A model generated the notes under the pieces. The model did not search any database. It was given only the letters and a program-made list of their open reading frames with translations, and had not been told where the DNA came from. Positions 54,201-58,934 of a stretch of DNA of 64,000 nucleotides are shown here, piece by piece (position 1 is the first letter of the stretch; each line of letters starts with the position of its first letter). Source of the DNA: Paractinoplanes bogorensis (lineage in GTDB: Bacteria; Actinomycetota; Actinomycetes; Mycobacteriales; Micromonosporaceae); the NCBI RefSeq assembly GCF_018829635.1, contig NZ_JAHKKG010000018.1, positions 109,022-173,021 on the forward strand, written 5' to 3'. Made by a program: the position numbers and the translations under genes.

Positions 54201-55792
54201 CTTGGCGTGCTGGTGTCGGCCGGGTTGGGTATGCCTACGGGAGCCGGGTTGGCTGTGCCGACGGCGACCGGGGGAGAAGTGCCCGCGCCGGCTGGGGGAG
54301 GAGTGCCCGCGCCGACGGGGGAAGGCGTTGCCGGATTCGCTGTGTCGCTGATGGAAGCGGGCGGATTGCCGCCGACCGGAGCGGGTGAGCCTGCGCCGCT
54401 CGGGCTTGGTGCCTCTGGTCCGACGGGAACGGGCGAGTTGACACCGGACTGGTTCGTGCCGGGTGCCACAGGTGGCGGGTTCACGTCGGCCGGTGCCGGT
54501 GCGTCGCCGGTGATCGGGGCCGGCGTACCAACGTTCGACGGTGCCTCGGCTCCCGGTGCGAACGGCGTTGGAGTGGCGCCTGGGGGCGCCGAAGCAGGCC
54601 CGGGTGCGGGCGACCCGGACGTGCCGGATGCGGGCGTCTGGGCTCCGCCCGGCACACTCCCGGGCGGAGTGTTGAGACCGCTGGGCGCGGTCGTGCCGCT
54701 CGGGCTCGCTACGACCGGCGCAGGGCCCGCAGGTCCGACACCGGTCGGCCCTGCCCCGGTCGGCCCTGCACCCGTGGGCCCTGCCCCGGTCGGTCCCGCA
54801 CCCACCGGCCCCGCACCGGACGGAACGTCAGGTCCCTCGATGCCCTTCGGCGTCGGGCTGCCCGGCCCGGCACCCGTGTTCAACTCCGGCGGCGGCTTCA
54901 GCGCACTCGGATCCGGCGTCGGCCCGAACTGATTGCCGAACTCCGTCGCGTAATGGTGGGCCATCCCGCCGATGATCGAGGACGAGAACGTGGCGAACGG
55001 GTTGAAGCCGCCCCCGCCCACCATCATCGAGAACAGGCCCTCGAACAGGGTTTCCGACAGGCCGGACAGGGTTTCCCGGCTGTAGACGTTCTTGTTGATC
55101 TTCGGGTAGAACTTGCCGCCGATCTGGTGCATGCCGGCCACGCCGGCGCCGATGAAGACGCCGCCGGCGAACGACATCGCCAGGTCCTTGTAGTCGAAGC
55201 CGTCCTTGCGGTTTCCCTCGGCGATCTGCATCAGCTGGGCCGCCGCGCTCTGCCACAGCTCCTCGAGGCCCTCCTGGATGCCCTCCCACATGATGCGCAT
55301 GAGCATGTTCTGCAGGCGGGAGCGCAGGAAGTTGATGAGCGCGCTGACGATCTCCTGGCCGATCTTGATCAGGCCGGGGACCGCCGCCGCGCCGAAGCCG
55401 GTGGACATCGCGATCGCGATCTCGACGACCTGGGTGAACGCGGCGATGACGATGTTGTACTGGGTCGACTCCGAGTCCAGGGCGAACTTGTACGCGGCGT
55501 CGCCGAGCGAGGTGGAGATCTGCGCGCCGGTCGGCACGTTCTTGGTGATGTCGCCCTGGAACTGCGCGAACGCCGTCGCCGCGGGACCGCTCAGGCTGCC
55601 GCTCAGCGCGTTGCCGAGGTTGGCGGTGGCGCCCAGGCCGTTCAGCAGCTGACTGGTGAACCCGTACAGCTCCTCGCCCATGGCCCGCAACGCGGTCGGG
55701 TCGGCCTCCGGGAACTCCTCACCGACCCCGTACAGGATGAGGTCGTACGCCCACTGCCACTCGGGGTCGTTGGGGATGTGGAAGTCAGGCAT
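39230..55792 (-). CDS. 5,520-residue T7SS-linked multi-domain protein
   Basis: Domain order by residue. 1-290: helical WXG100/CpnT-like N-terminus (GEEFPEADPTALRAMGEELYG). 291-1355: disordered linker rich in Ala, Pro, Thr, Ser, then Asp. About 1358-1486: caspase/CHAT-like block (His1397, Cys1435). About 1640-1850: possible papain-like domain (Cys1660, His1810, Asn1829). About 1940-2035: weak OmpA-like segment. 2105-2238: 20-residue repeats. About 2257-2480: aldo-keto reductase-like domain. About 2677-2790: second caspase-like block. About 2983-3086: third, degenerate block. 3435-3497: three ESLDEFFDE repeats. 3718-3754: AEAAAEAEAA repeat. 3820-5300: at least six beta-rich modules and a coiled coil (4768-4881). 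No terminal toxin domain is evident. Giant actinobacterial proteins of this kind are sometimes labelled 'lonely Cys domain' proteins. It overlaps the upstream WXG-like gene by 8 bp. The frame is uninterrupted over 16.5 kb. Confidence 0.8.
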   Translation of the reverse strand: MPDFHIPNDPEWQWAYDLILYGVGEEFPEADPTALRAMGEELYGFTSQLLNGLGATANLGNALSGSLSGPAATAFAQFQGDITKNVPTGAQISTSLGDAAYKFALDSESTQYNIVIAAFTQVVEIAIAMSTGFGAAAVPGLIKIGQEIVSALINFLRSRLQNMLMRIMWEGIQEGLEELWQSAAAQLMQIAEGNRKDGFDYKDLAMSFAGGVFIGAGVAGMHQIGGKFYPKINKNVYSRETLSGLSETLFEGLFSMMVGGGGFNPFATFSSSIIGGMAHHYATEFGNQFGPTPDPSALKPPPELNTGAGPGSPTPKGIEGPDVPSGAGPVGAGPTGAGPTGAGPTGAGPTGVGPAGPAPVVASPSGTTAPSGLNTPPGSVPGGAQTPASGTSGSPAPGPASAPPGATPTPFAPGAEAPSNVGTPAPITGDAPAPADVNPPPVAPGTNQSGVNSPVPVGPEAPSPSGAGSPAPVGGNPPASISDTANPATPSPVGAGTPPPAGAGTSPPVAVGTANPAPVGIPNPADTSTPSPAGANASTSAAGTPSPIDTNAPTPADANTPVGAAVPNAPAPAAPGPLDTNAPGPAAPGASGQQATGGPVPVGSNPSGPIGTSGPAAAAPNLPGPVTVDGPTANGATPPSAVNGSAPIGGNTSVGSGAAAPTTGPTPATGNPGPQGTNAGISTPPTSPTTPGPSTSPVGQPTAVSPPAPATSPVVIGVEAPTGTQPGAQPSPTGGLPGFDTPAPAVAAPSPAVPPAATSDLTVDAPLPGSSTTPSSASPALTPDASTTQAPPTNAPTTPTPVQPNAAPTAPAGTTPTSDSPATGTPTPATPSPAAPATATPSSNTPQAGPSAPATPSTAMPGPATPDPASHTTATPGPATPSPATTDLGSPTTATPNLVTPGPATSSAAAPDPASTTANPGPGTLDLATPTTVISDSASLSSARPNAGTSDPASPSTTPDPASSTTASPGPATPNLATNSTATPSTATPSPSPATPNPDTANTSGSASPTIASPSPAALTNPAPAPNSTTDATAAPPAPTATTAPSASPVVLPPSSNSTASSPTTGNTTASNPANSPMASSPTATGTQATASNPGDAQVRQPGPDGTRAVDNNPSTAPSTPVSPTNNLAVDGPTSDTRTDTNPVPSAQTQIAADPVTAPAGNPSADTASDTDTTTNTDTHEDLANDAAAANTVTDTRADTTTDPSAGTATNAATETRAAPTAEAGTATDTRADATTETRVDTATNTSTASETGVTDTDVTGDSSTDTSDTTTGDTNTNTSTASETGVTDTDVTGDSPTDTSDTTTGDTDTDTGDTATDRSDTDSDVASDVDSVFDEDTVSDSDSFWDEQLGLPVHDTAPTPDKVPGGLTLLDSQDSAAQDAATKVPPRPDQFLVFAHGTPDGVVVGGRLVTAPQLAQIVHNDPDSRGKRIVLVSCDTGRDPNGFPAELAREVDRLRRNEPDYTGDTTVTAPSDTAFVTPYGKIITASVTAGDQLRPAQWNTVTPQGVTAEPETETADDLEMAVAFPSQVPPFAGAGRITDDYDVRAGKGPPFTRTIPEPEIVDRGPDVVPRFVVRRPTIADQHPPIRVSPDGTIAVNAHPDGRKNEFYTTPNRIPALNEQLRAANSAVTLTATPENTVTVDGKTLVMVQPSFDRAMPSVCRDFAANVLGGDPSHVVLRPDGQPPKAVPVVANDGMEVTGVFHLAEAMTKNDFPRTTGQARDVMARDTRNNGRMDGAPRPGRDYGMAVNQDPKMVESSQALGINQFARAQVGEGYLTQSISDRGNGRDAAFDIDHSRNGTPETRTGAYGYHFAGVVAESADAKVHVTLENSRPNSKVEDLATEALRRNVEQFVADPSKTDDRYRAEFEKLAPKLSDPNAFAQSATIARLQLLNDSPEVINNENLWHFRAWGDTPEQSHFAAQQESPSFVNPMTLVVVGGHAARTASVDFTAGQQNVDPETPAIRSFVQTAAKVAAWRDAQGLTPPAISVEAGANGRGLVRLMPDSMPNSHATAMAQQRADSVRNALQQQLEAKGGPANDIPIQTGTRGRQPAPDPGPKEHRRRRTLVDLDTSPARRSAPANTNPRGTDTRGTQPNNTNTNTETRNPAAPNDQTRSLQAHDGQTPSDDTRITSTHDDQTRNPGVRDDQTRSEDTRNQGAQDDQTRDANARDDQTRNLGTHDDQTRDANTRDDQTRNLGTHDDQTRDANARDDQTRNLGTHDDQTRDANTRDDQTGDTETRDAGTRDGAAGRERPGPRAIEGPWAAFGVDGRTGAQVQSALDNGFRRFDLAESYRNTDAVADVLSGPDGPSRDDVELVYKFDVRENETAAQLNERLTQVTDQFGGRLDSVLIHNIDGGTPEATQRAWDVLAELQADGRIDRIGLGNVRDEHLGQLNALNERAPVGILENSLDSVLRDTGVQDFVNQAAQPPEVHYYGVRRLASSMGLDGPADLRGLASAVSTFYGDAPTRMIMSSGNPERQAESRNEFDLAPEHPDHDGVDQFDAQVKVFNWRQRPTVATTNGPDVELAPPLRQWLSDTVTDSEHVRAQVTADAHAQNRPVDSDFIAQWLTDQGVIDDPQTLDSVRIPERLGLRSQHVDRPLGAVLKDLLGNTSCDWKASIELTQLTLTPVDAWNDLYPHFGEIVVAPETTEEPGPQTSSWTTTDIPREVHENPPKPRDVPAGITLLDDDQTLNREAARNFPPRDGQFLVFAHGTPRGLVADGKLVTAPQLAAMLQDIPAARGRQIVLISCDTGSDPNGFPAELARQDGITSVTAPDRTAFVTPSGRVLTTDATTFGTDGRPRPDLTSPGHWNTFTDTTTEPVESTTSDLPTADTIQESLERAQEARESADMRPSAPPPTDDARPPGGDPPPATEPNRKDDARYRNAPPRAATGESDGLRYGNAPIRYPAPSAPAQTPPAQARPLFTDENGTTVFENSRGTQFYLSPETGRWQYFDDTAGQWHDYRPGAGTGQLDTHESAPPAVQVPAGLALTDGPVDQSIEARPGEYLVFADGTPDGVVVDGKIVTPEQLAARINEDPRSHGKQIVLVAPGTAANDYDVRLAQQPGITSVTAPTQTPWTTPGGRVLSVSPDLRQPGSWRHTSGHPPMSRTVPDYELQADRSLDGAVAFTPLKRTMNDVLFDAKLRYVDEARTFEQRLGDYLAERPEVNTEVAKVLDKAWQELPRRFKPLVGERDPKLIGSVGGDHAYAQNLEVVRNGTLRERMTLLWSIARNEALADKLGPIDRHPDIAAEREFRRQTPADREGLEDQLRTDQTPSSVRPPLSSREQAHAVDEQGRLRWRAADKQMHIALTAGLHHSAEQTGGLVRTGTSGSTYLVLGLADRMRTQWGLDVDLPLLQQALIAYLVPNEVHSVHEVMTAGQLVDPSLTYDDSWTRYRSLPGLTEDELRANVAVEGQFPDERAYSELLALPNNPQNTWSDLLAKFESLDEFFDEVDDTPGMDDIVARLESLDEFFDEADDTPDTMSDLVAKLESLDAFFEEEESAAETALMTPAEVDAAFDERLREVTVANNSLTNALPPTPPARQHPISLFAALGRTEDALETAADNVSRARDLVIAAEQRHPDTGRRVDSGLRAEAVAQLNAALTNQRAARAANLATLDALRTAFGDGPAPTPQTEQSTQQDQPTPPKPRAQQSAHQNAQQRAQESAQHEQSTDAEEDAQEEENAQEEQEQPPARRPRQRPEQAPHPLDVPETVAEDPDAEAAAEAEAAAEAEAAAEAEAAAEAEAAAEAEAAAEAAEKADTPVSVRRDLPDYLRESRSLGLAKQLGRTENADLRTPLTEQGVDTKTAEQIQRLAESGVAPFLGDGRPFAVAVDGRPAELVVRAVFDWYGMTVGEKAAKPGKVETKTSAKDSRTATVKHDAQLEPRAAFAALPPLVADIGAQFPGSATETRTAAHDNEFTQKSSVEVDNGVDTKVPVRFVLTLRNSDGQIGRQVSEANTAIRVPKGLTEPIGTATPATDLPTRFGVESATARPAGQNDFFDQVATMLPPGVTAIGAPGRETLKQFLDDATFTGKLPTMVAPDGDRHPEAGWITSDPLVHGPKHGRDRLHRSRDAVVQMRLVPRFVQVTDTVPEATHTDTQTHSSESKDTNTAGRTVGLSGGVGAGTETGVARFAIGPRGGFSHATEHSQEHTANTTSSDTTKVTGPAARYQVVYDLEVRTPGQPATKLDGTVEGIQWARQDRIDRAGLSADTTPGWTGLRGTDRKLFAPAHVEQGTSFGGTIVDDFNSGDRLYEAVSQALRTVPGRRDYKVLSNAFLGQFNDPALTDGLTAGVQALIARDTQARNALSDRQLAMLLDRIVGPGLEVPIVKNGHLHDYHTVVKVTGQVGALSDGGVVAGTKFDSGSKLKTKTGTQAGRNRTDKAEFSIEGRVYGALSSLFGTLAFGPKVSRTGTESQTLGVTQSGSHTHDHGATLKDDGSIADQRMVEFLAPLTLTTEATSYKRLNTSGRRLTLGLPGRDVPRTVNPPVAAARSHRVDVRLLVPEHRVTTTPPPAAPPTVPAASTPIARPAPVSQLPGGYSRDLDGNRVEAFTAAAELQAAVKQTLVTASGDPIFGFPDGKLSSAIADAFSPESLGADPRLFSRPVVLDGLTHPRRVADVHGRAGVRLRPSNPQVLSGREFEKTKRSLAVGTAGKQSRGTQWEASVSATGSASLSGLTGRAGPGGLLMAQFQPFARRWGKARGQELTGNSRVRLTGRPENRVPVRLDIDAEVIAETRRRGNIDRLDVFSDDRVHRAGNQVKLPGSVVMWMTEEQVHRLREADLDRAHADRDQALGQDQVDETARLVQDQRNALRTLARQQVFERAAADPDTRDDLLREQRRTFRDLRFAQERQQTELRDVHTAARNTLHETKRQELLDLAAQRPTPAPSGSTPAPSSTPAPTVTGQQPAGTPPDTAEGQPAPALAPPPASIGLGGVTTPIDLTDRIPHLRRRLAETLGAQAAERLLPTSPLRTPHDNARTVQEFLSDLDRHLATALNGGRSQPLRLEDRLSGHTYYLTVQARFSDTPQFAGIEHVDQLGTAGKVVLTTTDTRTSQRTAFGITGAARVMGLFRGSDPAGPGHGAATGSLAAGLRATANLFGRDTKRVETAKVTHKRAAAVKGPVAAWNGDVEFDLTISRGERLGSGSTETGSPIVARDVQVRPVKLHTLAGDTLPPPVTGDARLGIADPSTALPRAQRTETARQKWRDAPGHPSLPEAGRFNVEHVPADMKDLRAAAARAIADSGVTVDSSTIAALRDGLSAETLKTALPAMLSGTFRVPLPGGGDRTLHVDARLVPHPRLGGVDARVELSGSATHDNETKREETTGTTYSAGAVLPAAGGGVGAPTGSRPNFGAMSASSQREQTLFESTAAQQLKTEATTGKTSAAQQTTAEVAAETDKLTRTYAYGMEFRFVVTSEPTRRAPMGTRSGGTELRVHDAVVIRLTDSAARDMTGEDVPAPLRESAEKLSDASKAWTTAVAARDGLRAQGSDLTSADASVAEAERAWWDAIRAHQRALADHRAGV
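39890..44340 (-). other. repeated beta-rich modules of the giant protein
   Basis: Similar segments recur near 44310, 43700, 42815, 41960, 40780 and 39950. Each has a short 'L-basic-V-P' strand, a strand like VxARxxP or VVKVTGQVG, then a Thr/Glu/Lys-rich stretch (ETKTSAKDSRTAT, THTDTQTHSSES, TKTGTQAGRN, TTTDTRTSQRTA, NETKREETTGTT) and Gly-rich strands. A second strand set (VVYDLEV, VRLDIDAEV, VEFDLTIS, MEFRFVVT) closes each module. Likely a stalk or surface-binding region; the family is unknown to me. Confidence 0.5.
46535..46850 (-). other. caspase/CHAT-like block 3, catalytic residues lost
   Basis: The order of strands and the 38-residue spacing match blocks 1 and 2, but the histidine is Asp3010 (FADGTPDG) and the cysteine position is Pro3048 (LVAPGTA). 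Confidence 0.65.
47400..47765 (-). other. caspase/CHAT-like block 2
   Basis: VPAGITLLDDDQ, FLVFAHGTPRG with His2710, KLVTAPQLAAML, then IVLISCDTG with Cys2748, followed by SVTAPDRTAFVTPSGRVL. Confidence 0.6.
48350..49025 (-). other. embedded aldo-keto reductase-like domain
   Basis: GNGFRRFDLAESYRN-type segment gives Asp2286 and Tyr2291, LVYKF gives Lys2317 and VLIHN gives His2350: the Asp-Tyr-Lys-His tetrad. ALDNGFRRFDLAESYRNTD, AWDVLAELQADGRIDRIGLG and a trailing barrel half fit the family. Confidence 0.7.
49080..49480. repeat. 60-bp (2 x 30) coding minisatellite in the giant gene
   Basis: Units of 60 bp made of two 30-bp halves (GCGTTCCCAGGTTGCGCG and TTTGGTCGTCTCGCGCATT), almost identical from 49141 to 49310 and degenerating on both sides. 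They encode DDQTRNLGTH and DDQTRDANAR on the minus strand. Confidence 0.9.
51335..51720 (-). other. caspase/CHAT-like block 1
   Basis: VPGGLTLLDSQ, FLVFAHGTPDG with His1397, RLVTAPQLAQIV, IVLVSCDTG with Cys1435 and TVTAPSDTAFVTPYGKII. The His-Cys spacing of 38 equals that of the separate CHAT protein in this window. Confidence 0.6.
51727..54919 (-). other. low-complexity linker of the giant protein
   Basis: About 1,065 residues without a fold. The first part is Ala/Pro/Gly/Thr/Ser rich (GAGPTGAGPTG, TPSPATPNP). The last part is Asp/Thr rich with a near-exact duplicated block of about 39 residues (STASETGVTDTDVTGDS, TDTSDTTTGDT). Confidence 0.8.
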
Positions 55793-56699
55793 CGCCCGGA
55801 ATCAGCGGGCTCGGGGTCCCGTCCGGCGCGTAGCTCAGCACCAGCGGCTGGTATCCGGGCTGCGTCGCGTCGGCGGCCGGGTTGTCCTTGACGACGAACA
55901 GTTGCCGTCCGTCGGGTTCGATCGGCTGACCGTCGGGCGTGGTCACCGTCGTACCGGAAAGAGGGGTTATCGACTCGTAGAGGTTGGCGTCGACACGGGT
56001 CGTACCGTCGGGAAAGGGGTTAAGGGCCTGCAACCGGTAACCCTCCGGCAACGCCTCACCGCCGACGAGCGCGGTTGTGTACTCGGGTTTGAGCATCATG
56101 CTCGAAATGGCCGGCATCATGGGCGAGGCGGCCTCGGCACGCACACTTCGCGCAAAAGTGTGCGTGGGCTCCAGTTCGGGCGCCTCGACGGCCATCCGCG
56201 TCGACCGCATGGCGCGCATAAGGGGTTGGCCCTCGTCGGGCGAGCTTTCCAAAGGCAGAGCGGCTACCCGCGTACGGCGTAAAGCCTGTAGGGGTTCTCC
56301 CTCCGCACCCTCGACCGGTGCAGGAGGGGCCGCCACCGCACGACGGGCCTTCGGCGCGAACGACTCCTCGAAGTCGCCCTGCATCTGCCGCCCGACCTCT
56401 TTCGCGCTCTCGTCCGCCTCCGCATACGCCTTACCGAACGACTGCAGCCCTTCCGCGGTGTACTGCAACGTGCCCTTGACCCCGCCGATCAGGCTTTCGA
56501 GGTTGTCCAGGCCGGCCAGGAACTTGGTCGAGAACTGCTGCCCCATGTCGTCGTTGCCCCACGCCTTGGAGTAGCGCTCGCGCAACGACACCAGGTTGGC
56601 CAGGTAGGTGTCATAGATCTGCACATGCTCGCCGTACGCGTCACCGACCGAGACGACACCGTCCGGGTTGACGTAAAGGCGTCCCCGCGGCTGGGTCAT
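55785..56699 (-). CDS. WXG100/EspC-like T7SS substrate with C-terminal beta domain
   Basis: This encodes 304 residues. Residues 1-115 are helical with a WGNDDMGQQF turn in place of W-x-G and long helices around it (YLANLVSLRERYSKAWG, LESLIGGVKGTLQYTAEGLQSFGKAYAEAD), as in ESX substrates. A Pro/Ala-rich hinge follows, then a beta-rich domain (about 200-300) with VDANLYESITPLSGTTV and DGRQLFVVKDNP. No signal peptide is present. It is the second gene of the minus-strand operon: ATGA overlap with the YbaB-like gene upstream and 8-bp overlap with the giant gene downstream. It is probably a co-secreted partner of the giant protein. Confidence 0.65.
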   Translation of the reverse strand: MTQPRGRLYVNPDGVVSVGDAYGEHVQIYDTYLANLVSLRERYSKAWGNDDMGQQFSTKFLAGLDNLESLIGGVKGTLQYTAEGLQSFGKAYAEADESAKEVGRQMQGDFEESFAPKARRAVAAPPAPVEGAEGEPLQALRRTRVAALPLESSPDEGQPLMRAMRSTRMAVEAPELEPTHTFARSVRAEAASPMMPAISSMMLKPEYTTALVGGEALPEGYRLQALNPFPDGTTRVDANLYESITPLSGTTVTTPDGQPIEPDGRQLFVVKDNPAADATQPGYQPLVLSYAPDGTPSPLIPGDA

Positions 56700-57112
56700 C
56701 GCGGTGTCCGACCAAGACCGAGCATTTCCCGTACGCTCGTAGCCATCCTCGGCTCGGCCGGAAGATAGGCGTCCGTCCCCGCGGAACCGTCGACAAGTGC
56801 CCGCGCGTCCGTGCCCTCGGGCAGCATCGGGGCCAGCACGGCCGCCGCCTGACCCGTCACGTCCTCTTTGGCTTCCCCGTACGCGGCCAGGATGACCTCG
56901 GTCAGGTCGGCCGGCGTGAGGCGTTTGTGGGCCGAGGTCGGAAACTTGATGTCGGTGAGCACCCCGTTCTGGCCGACCGTGACGGTCACCTCACGGCGGG
57001 GTGAGGTGGCGGTGGCGGTCAGCGCCCGCATCTTCTGCTGCATCTCGGTGAGGCTGTTGCGCTGACGCTGGTACTCCTCGAACAAGCTTTCGATGCGCTC
57101 GTTGAAGTCCAT
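56696..57112 (-). CDS. YbaB/EbfC-family protein of the T7SS locus
   Basis: This encodes 138 residues. An N-terminal coiled helix (RIESLFEEYQRQRNSLTEMQQKMRALTATA) is followed by REVTVTVGQNGVLTDIKFP and a helix (LTPADLTEVILAAYGEAKEDV), the YbaB fold. The ATG at 57112 is preferred because GGAGG lies 5 bp upstream. It heads the minus-strand operon and overlaps the next gene as ATGA. It parallels the YbaB-like gene at 1958, which also precedes a secretion target and an effector. Confidence 0.82.
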   Translation of the reverse strand: MDFNERIESLFEEYQRQRNSLTEMQQKMRALTATATSPRREVTVTVGQNGVLTDIKFPTSAHKRLTPADLTEVILAAYGEAKEDVTGQAAAVLAPMLPEGTDARALVDGSAGTDAYLPAEPRMATSVREMLGLGRTPR

Positions 57113-57404
57113 GCCCACCTCCACGCCGGCGAAGAGTCGGCGTTCAGTGAAGATCGGTGAGCTCGCGGCGCGGAAGACTTGTCACGGTTCCGGGGGACTT
57201 TCGTGCAGACGCCTTTCCCTACCCGTCCCTGACCGGTCACGGATCGGGCGAACGAGTGCACTCTTGCCCGTCTTTCGGACATCCGGTCACGTGCCGTCCT
57301 TGCCGGGGAGGAGGCCGATGATTCAAAACTCTTGTGCCCGCGTGGTGGTTCCCCGCCCGGGTGCACGACCCGACCACCGGCACCCGACGTGAGGAGTTTC
57401 TGCC
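57113..57404. promoter_or_regulatory. 292-bp divergent control region of the two T7SS operons
   Basis: It contains no gene. CCGGTCACG occurs at 57233-57241 and again at 57283-57291, 50 bp apart, with a related TGTCACGG at 57181. A somewhat AT-rich TTCAAAACTCTTGTG near 57324 could be part of the plus-strand promoter. Shared control of both operons is plausible. Confidence 0.45.
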
Positions 57405-57725
57405 GTGACGATGCCACAGGTGCAAACCACCGAAGAGGGCATGCAGCGTGCAGCCCAGGAGTTCTCCGACAAGGCCACCGAGTTCACCGGCTCGCTGCAG
57501 GCCGTGAACAGCCAGATGGCCACGCTGCAGGGGTCCTGGACGGGTCAGGCCTCGGCCGGCTTCAACCAGGCCATGGACAGCTGGGAGGGCGCCTTCCAGC
57601 GGGTCATCAACGAGCTCATCAACATGCTCGACGTGATGGGCGTGACCACCAAGGGCTACATCCAGGCCGAGGACGACGCGGCCAACACGGCCAACTCGTT
57701 CGGCGCCGCACTTCCCGGCGTCTGA
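57405..57725 (+). CDS. WXG100-family ESX protein
   Basis: This encodes 106 residues. Two helices flank the WxG turn (LQGSWTGQASAGF, about residues 45-57), the ESAT-6/CFP-10 hairpin. The C-terminal half ends in YIQAEDDAANTANSF, close to the YxxxD/E export signal. GTG at 57405 follows GAGGAG; a nearby ATG at 57411 is possible. It is followed 29 bp later by a second WXG100 gene, so the two probably form a heterodimer exported by the T7SS. Confidence 0.92.
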   Translation: MTMPQVQTTEEGMQRAAQEFSDKATEFTGSLQAVNSQMATLQGSWTGQASAGFNQAMDSWEGAFQRVINELINMLDVMGVTTKGYIQAEDDAANTANSFGAALPGV

Positions 57726-57754
57726 CCTTTTTCGCGTACTCAAAGGAGGTTTTG

Positions 57755-58057
57755 ATGTCGAACTACACGTTCAATTTCCAGCAGGCCGACGCCGTGCTCT
57801 ACGACATGAACGCCATCAACCAGCGCATCAAGTCGGCGCTGGCCCAGATGGAGCAGACCGTCGAGGCCAGCCTGGCCGAGTGGACCGGTGCCGCCCAGCA
57901 GCAGTACTACGTGTCGAAGGCGGCCTGGAACCAGTCGGCCGACCAGATGACCGTCTACCTGGACCAGGCCCGGGTCACGCTGCTCCAGATCTCCGACAAC
58001 TACGGCACCACCGAGCAGCGTCACGCGCAGATCTGGAACGACGTCCGCGGCGGCTGA
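57755..58057 (+). CDS. WXG100-family ESX protein, partner of the preceding gene
   Basis: This encodes 100 residues. The WxG turn is AEWTGAAQQQY at about residues 43-53, between two long helices. A C-terminal YGTTEQRHA segment resembles the export motif. A strong AAAGGAGG lies about 6 bp before the ATG, stronger than that of the first WXG100 gene. It is encoded in tandem with the first gene, as in EsxA/EsxB-type pairs. Confidence 0.92.
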   Translation: MSNYTFNFQQADAVLYDMNAINQRIKSALAQMEQTVEASLAEWTGAAQQQYYVSKAAWNQSADQMTVYLDQARVTLLQISDNYGTTEQRHAQIWNDVRGG

Positions 58058-58124
58058 TCACGGCGTACGCCGGCCGTCGTCTCGGCGGCCGGCCGTCCTC
58101 CACCGATGAAGGGAAACCGGCCCG

Positions 58125-58913
58125 ATGAGCATCGACTTCAGCTATGCCAACCCCGAGGCGGTCGACGCGGTCGGCATCCTGCCCAAATACGACGCCGAGC
58201 ACGGCTTCGAGAACGGCTGGGCCCGCTCGGTCATCGAGCGTTGGCGCACCGACTACGACGGTGACATCGACTGGGACGACGACGAGCAGGCGCTGGTCGA
58301 CTGGTACACCGACGACGTCATCCAGCACGACGAGTGGAAGGCCATCGTCGAGCAGCACAACAAGGACGTCACCCAGGAGGACAACGTCACGGTCACGCCG
58401 TACGACGAGGACAACCCGCCGTACGACATGCCGGAGAACACGTTCGAGCACCCGGAGGACACCGAGTACTCGGGCGGCAACAACCCCAACCAGGAGCTGG
58501 CGGTCAGCACCGAGGCGCTGCGCCACGTGGCCAACCAGATCGGCGCGATCGTCGGGCTCGACGACGGCGGCTCCAACCTCATCCTCACCGCCCGCAAGCA
58601 GCTCGGCGACATCGCCATGCTGCCCGGTGGTTTCGCCAAGGCCGAGGTGCTGCGCCAGAAGATCGAGGGCGTCAACTCCAACGACGCCGGCCTGCGCGGC
58701 GACGCCATGGGCCTGCTGCTCGCCTCGCACGAGGCGCTGCTCGCGGTCAAGGAGGGACTCCTCAAGATCGCGGACAGCTACGACAACGCCGAGGAATTCA
58801 ACGAGATGACAACCACCCAGCTCGGCGACAACATGGGCAACGCCTGGGGCAAGATCGACGGCTTGGCCGACTACGGGCAGAGCAGCGGTACCACCACCGG
58901 CGGAAACCAGTAA
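58125..58913 (+). CDS. T7SS-operon protein with acidic head and WXG-like helical tail
   Basis: This encodes 262 residues. Residues 1-115 are very acidic with many Trp/Tyr (IERWRTDYDGDIDWDDDEQALVDWY) and unrecognised. Residues about 125-245 are two to three long helices (EALRHVANQIGAIVG, GGFAKAEVLRQKI, LLLASHEALLAVKEGLLKIADSYDNAEE) resembling EspC/ESX-type substrates. There is no signal peptide. It lies 67 bp after the WXG100 pair and 21 bp before the large repeat protein, all in one direction. Probably a co-secreted component or a chaperone. Confidence 0.65.
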   Translation: MSIDFSYANPEAVDAVGILPKYDAEHGFENGWARSVIERWRTDYDGDIDWDDDEQALVDWYTDDVIQHDEWKAIVEQHNKDVTQEDNVTVTPYDEDNPPYDMPENTFEHPEDTEYSGGNNPNQELAVSTEALRHVANQIGAIVGLDDGGSNLILTARKQLGDIAMLPGGFAKAEVLRQKIEGVNSNDAGLRGDAMGLLLASHEALLAVKEGLLKIADSYDNAEEFNEMTTTQLGDNMGNAWGKIDGLADYGQSSGTTTGGNQ

Positions 58914-58934
58914 CACGGTTTTGAGGGCGGAGAC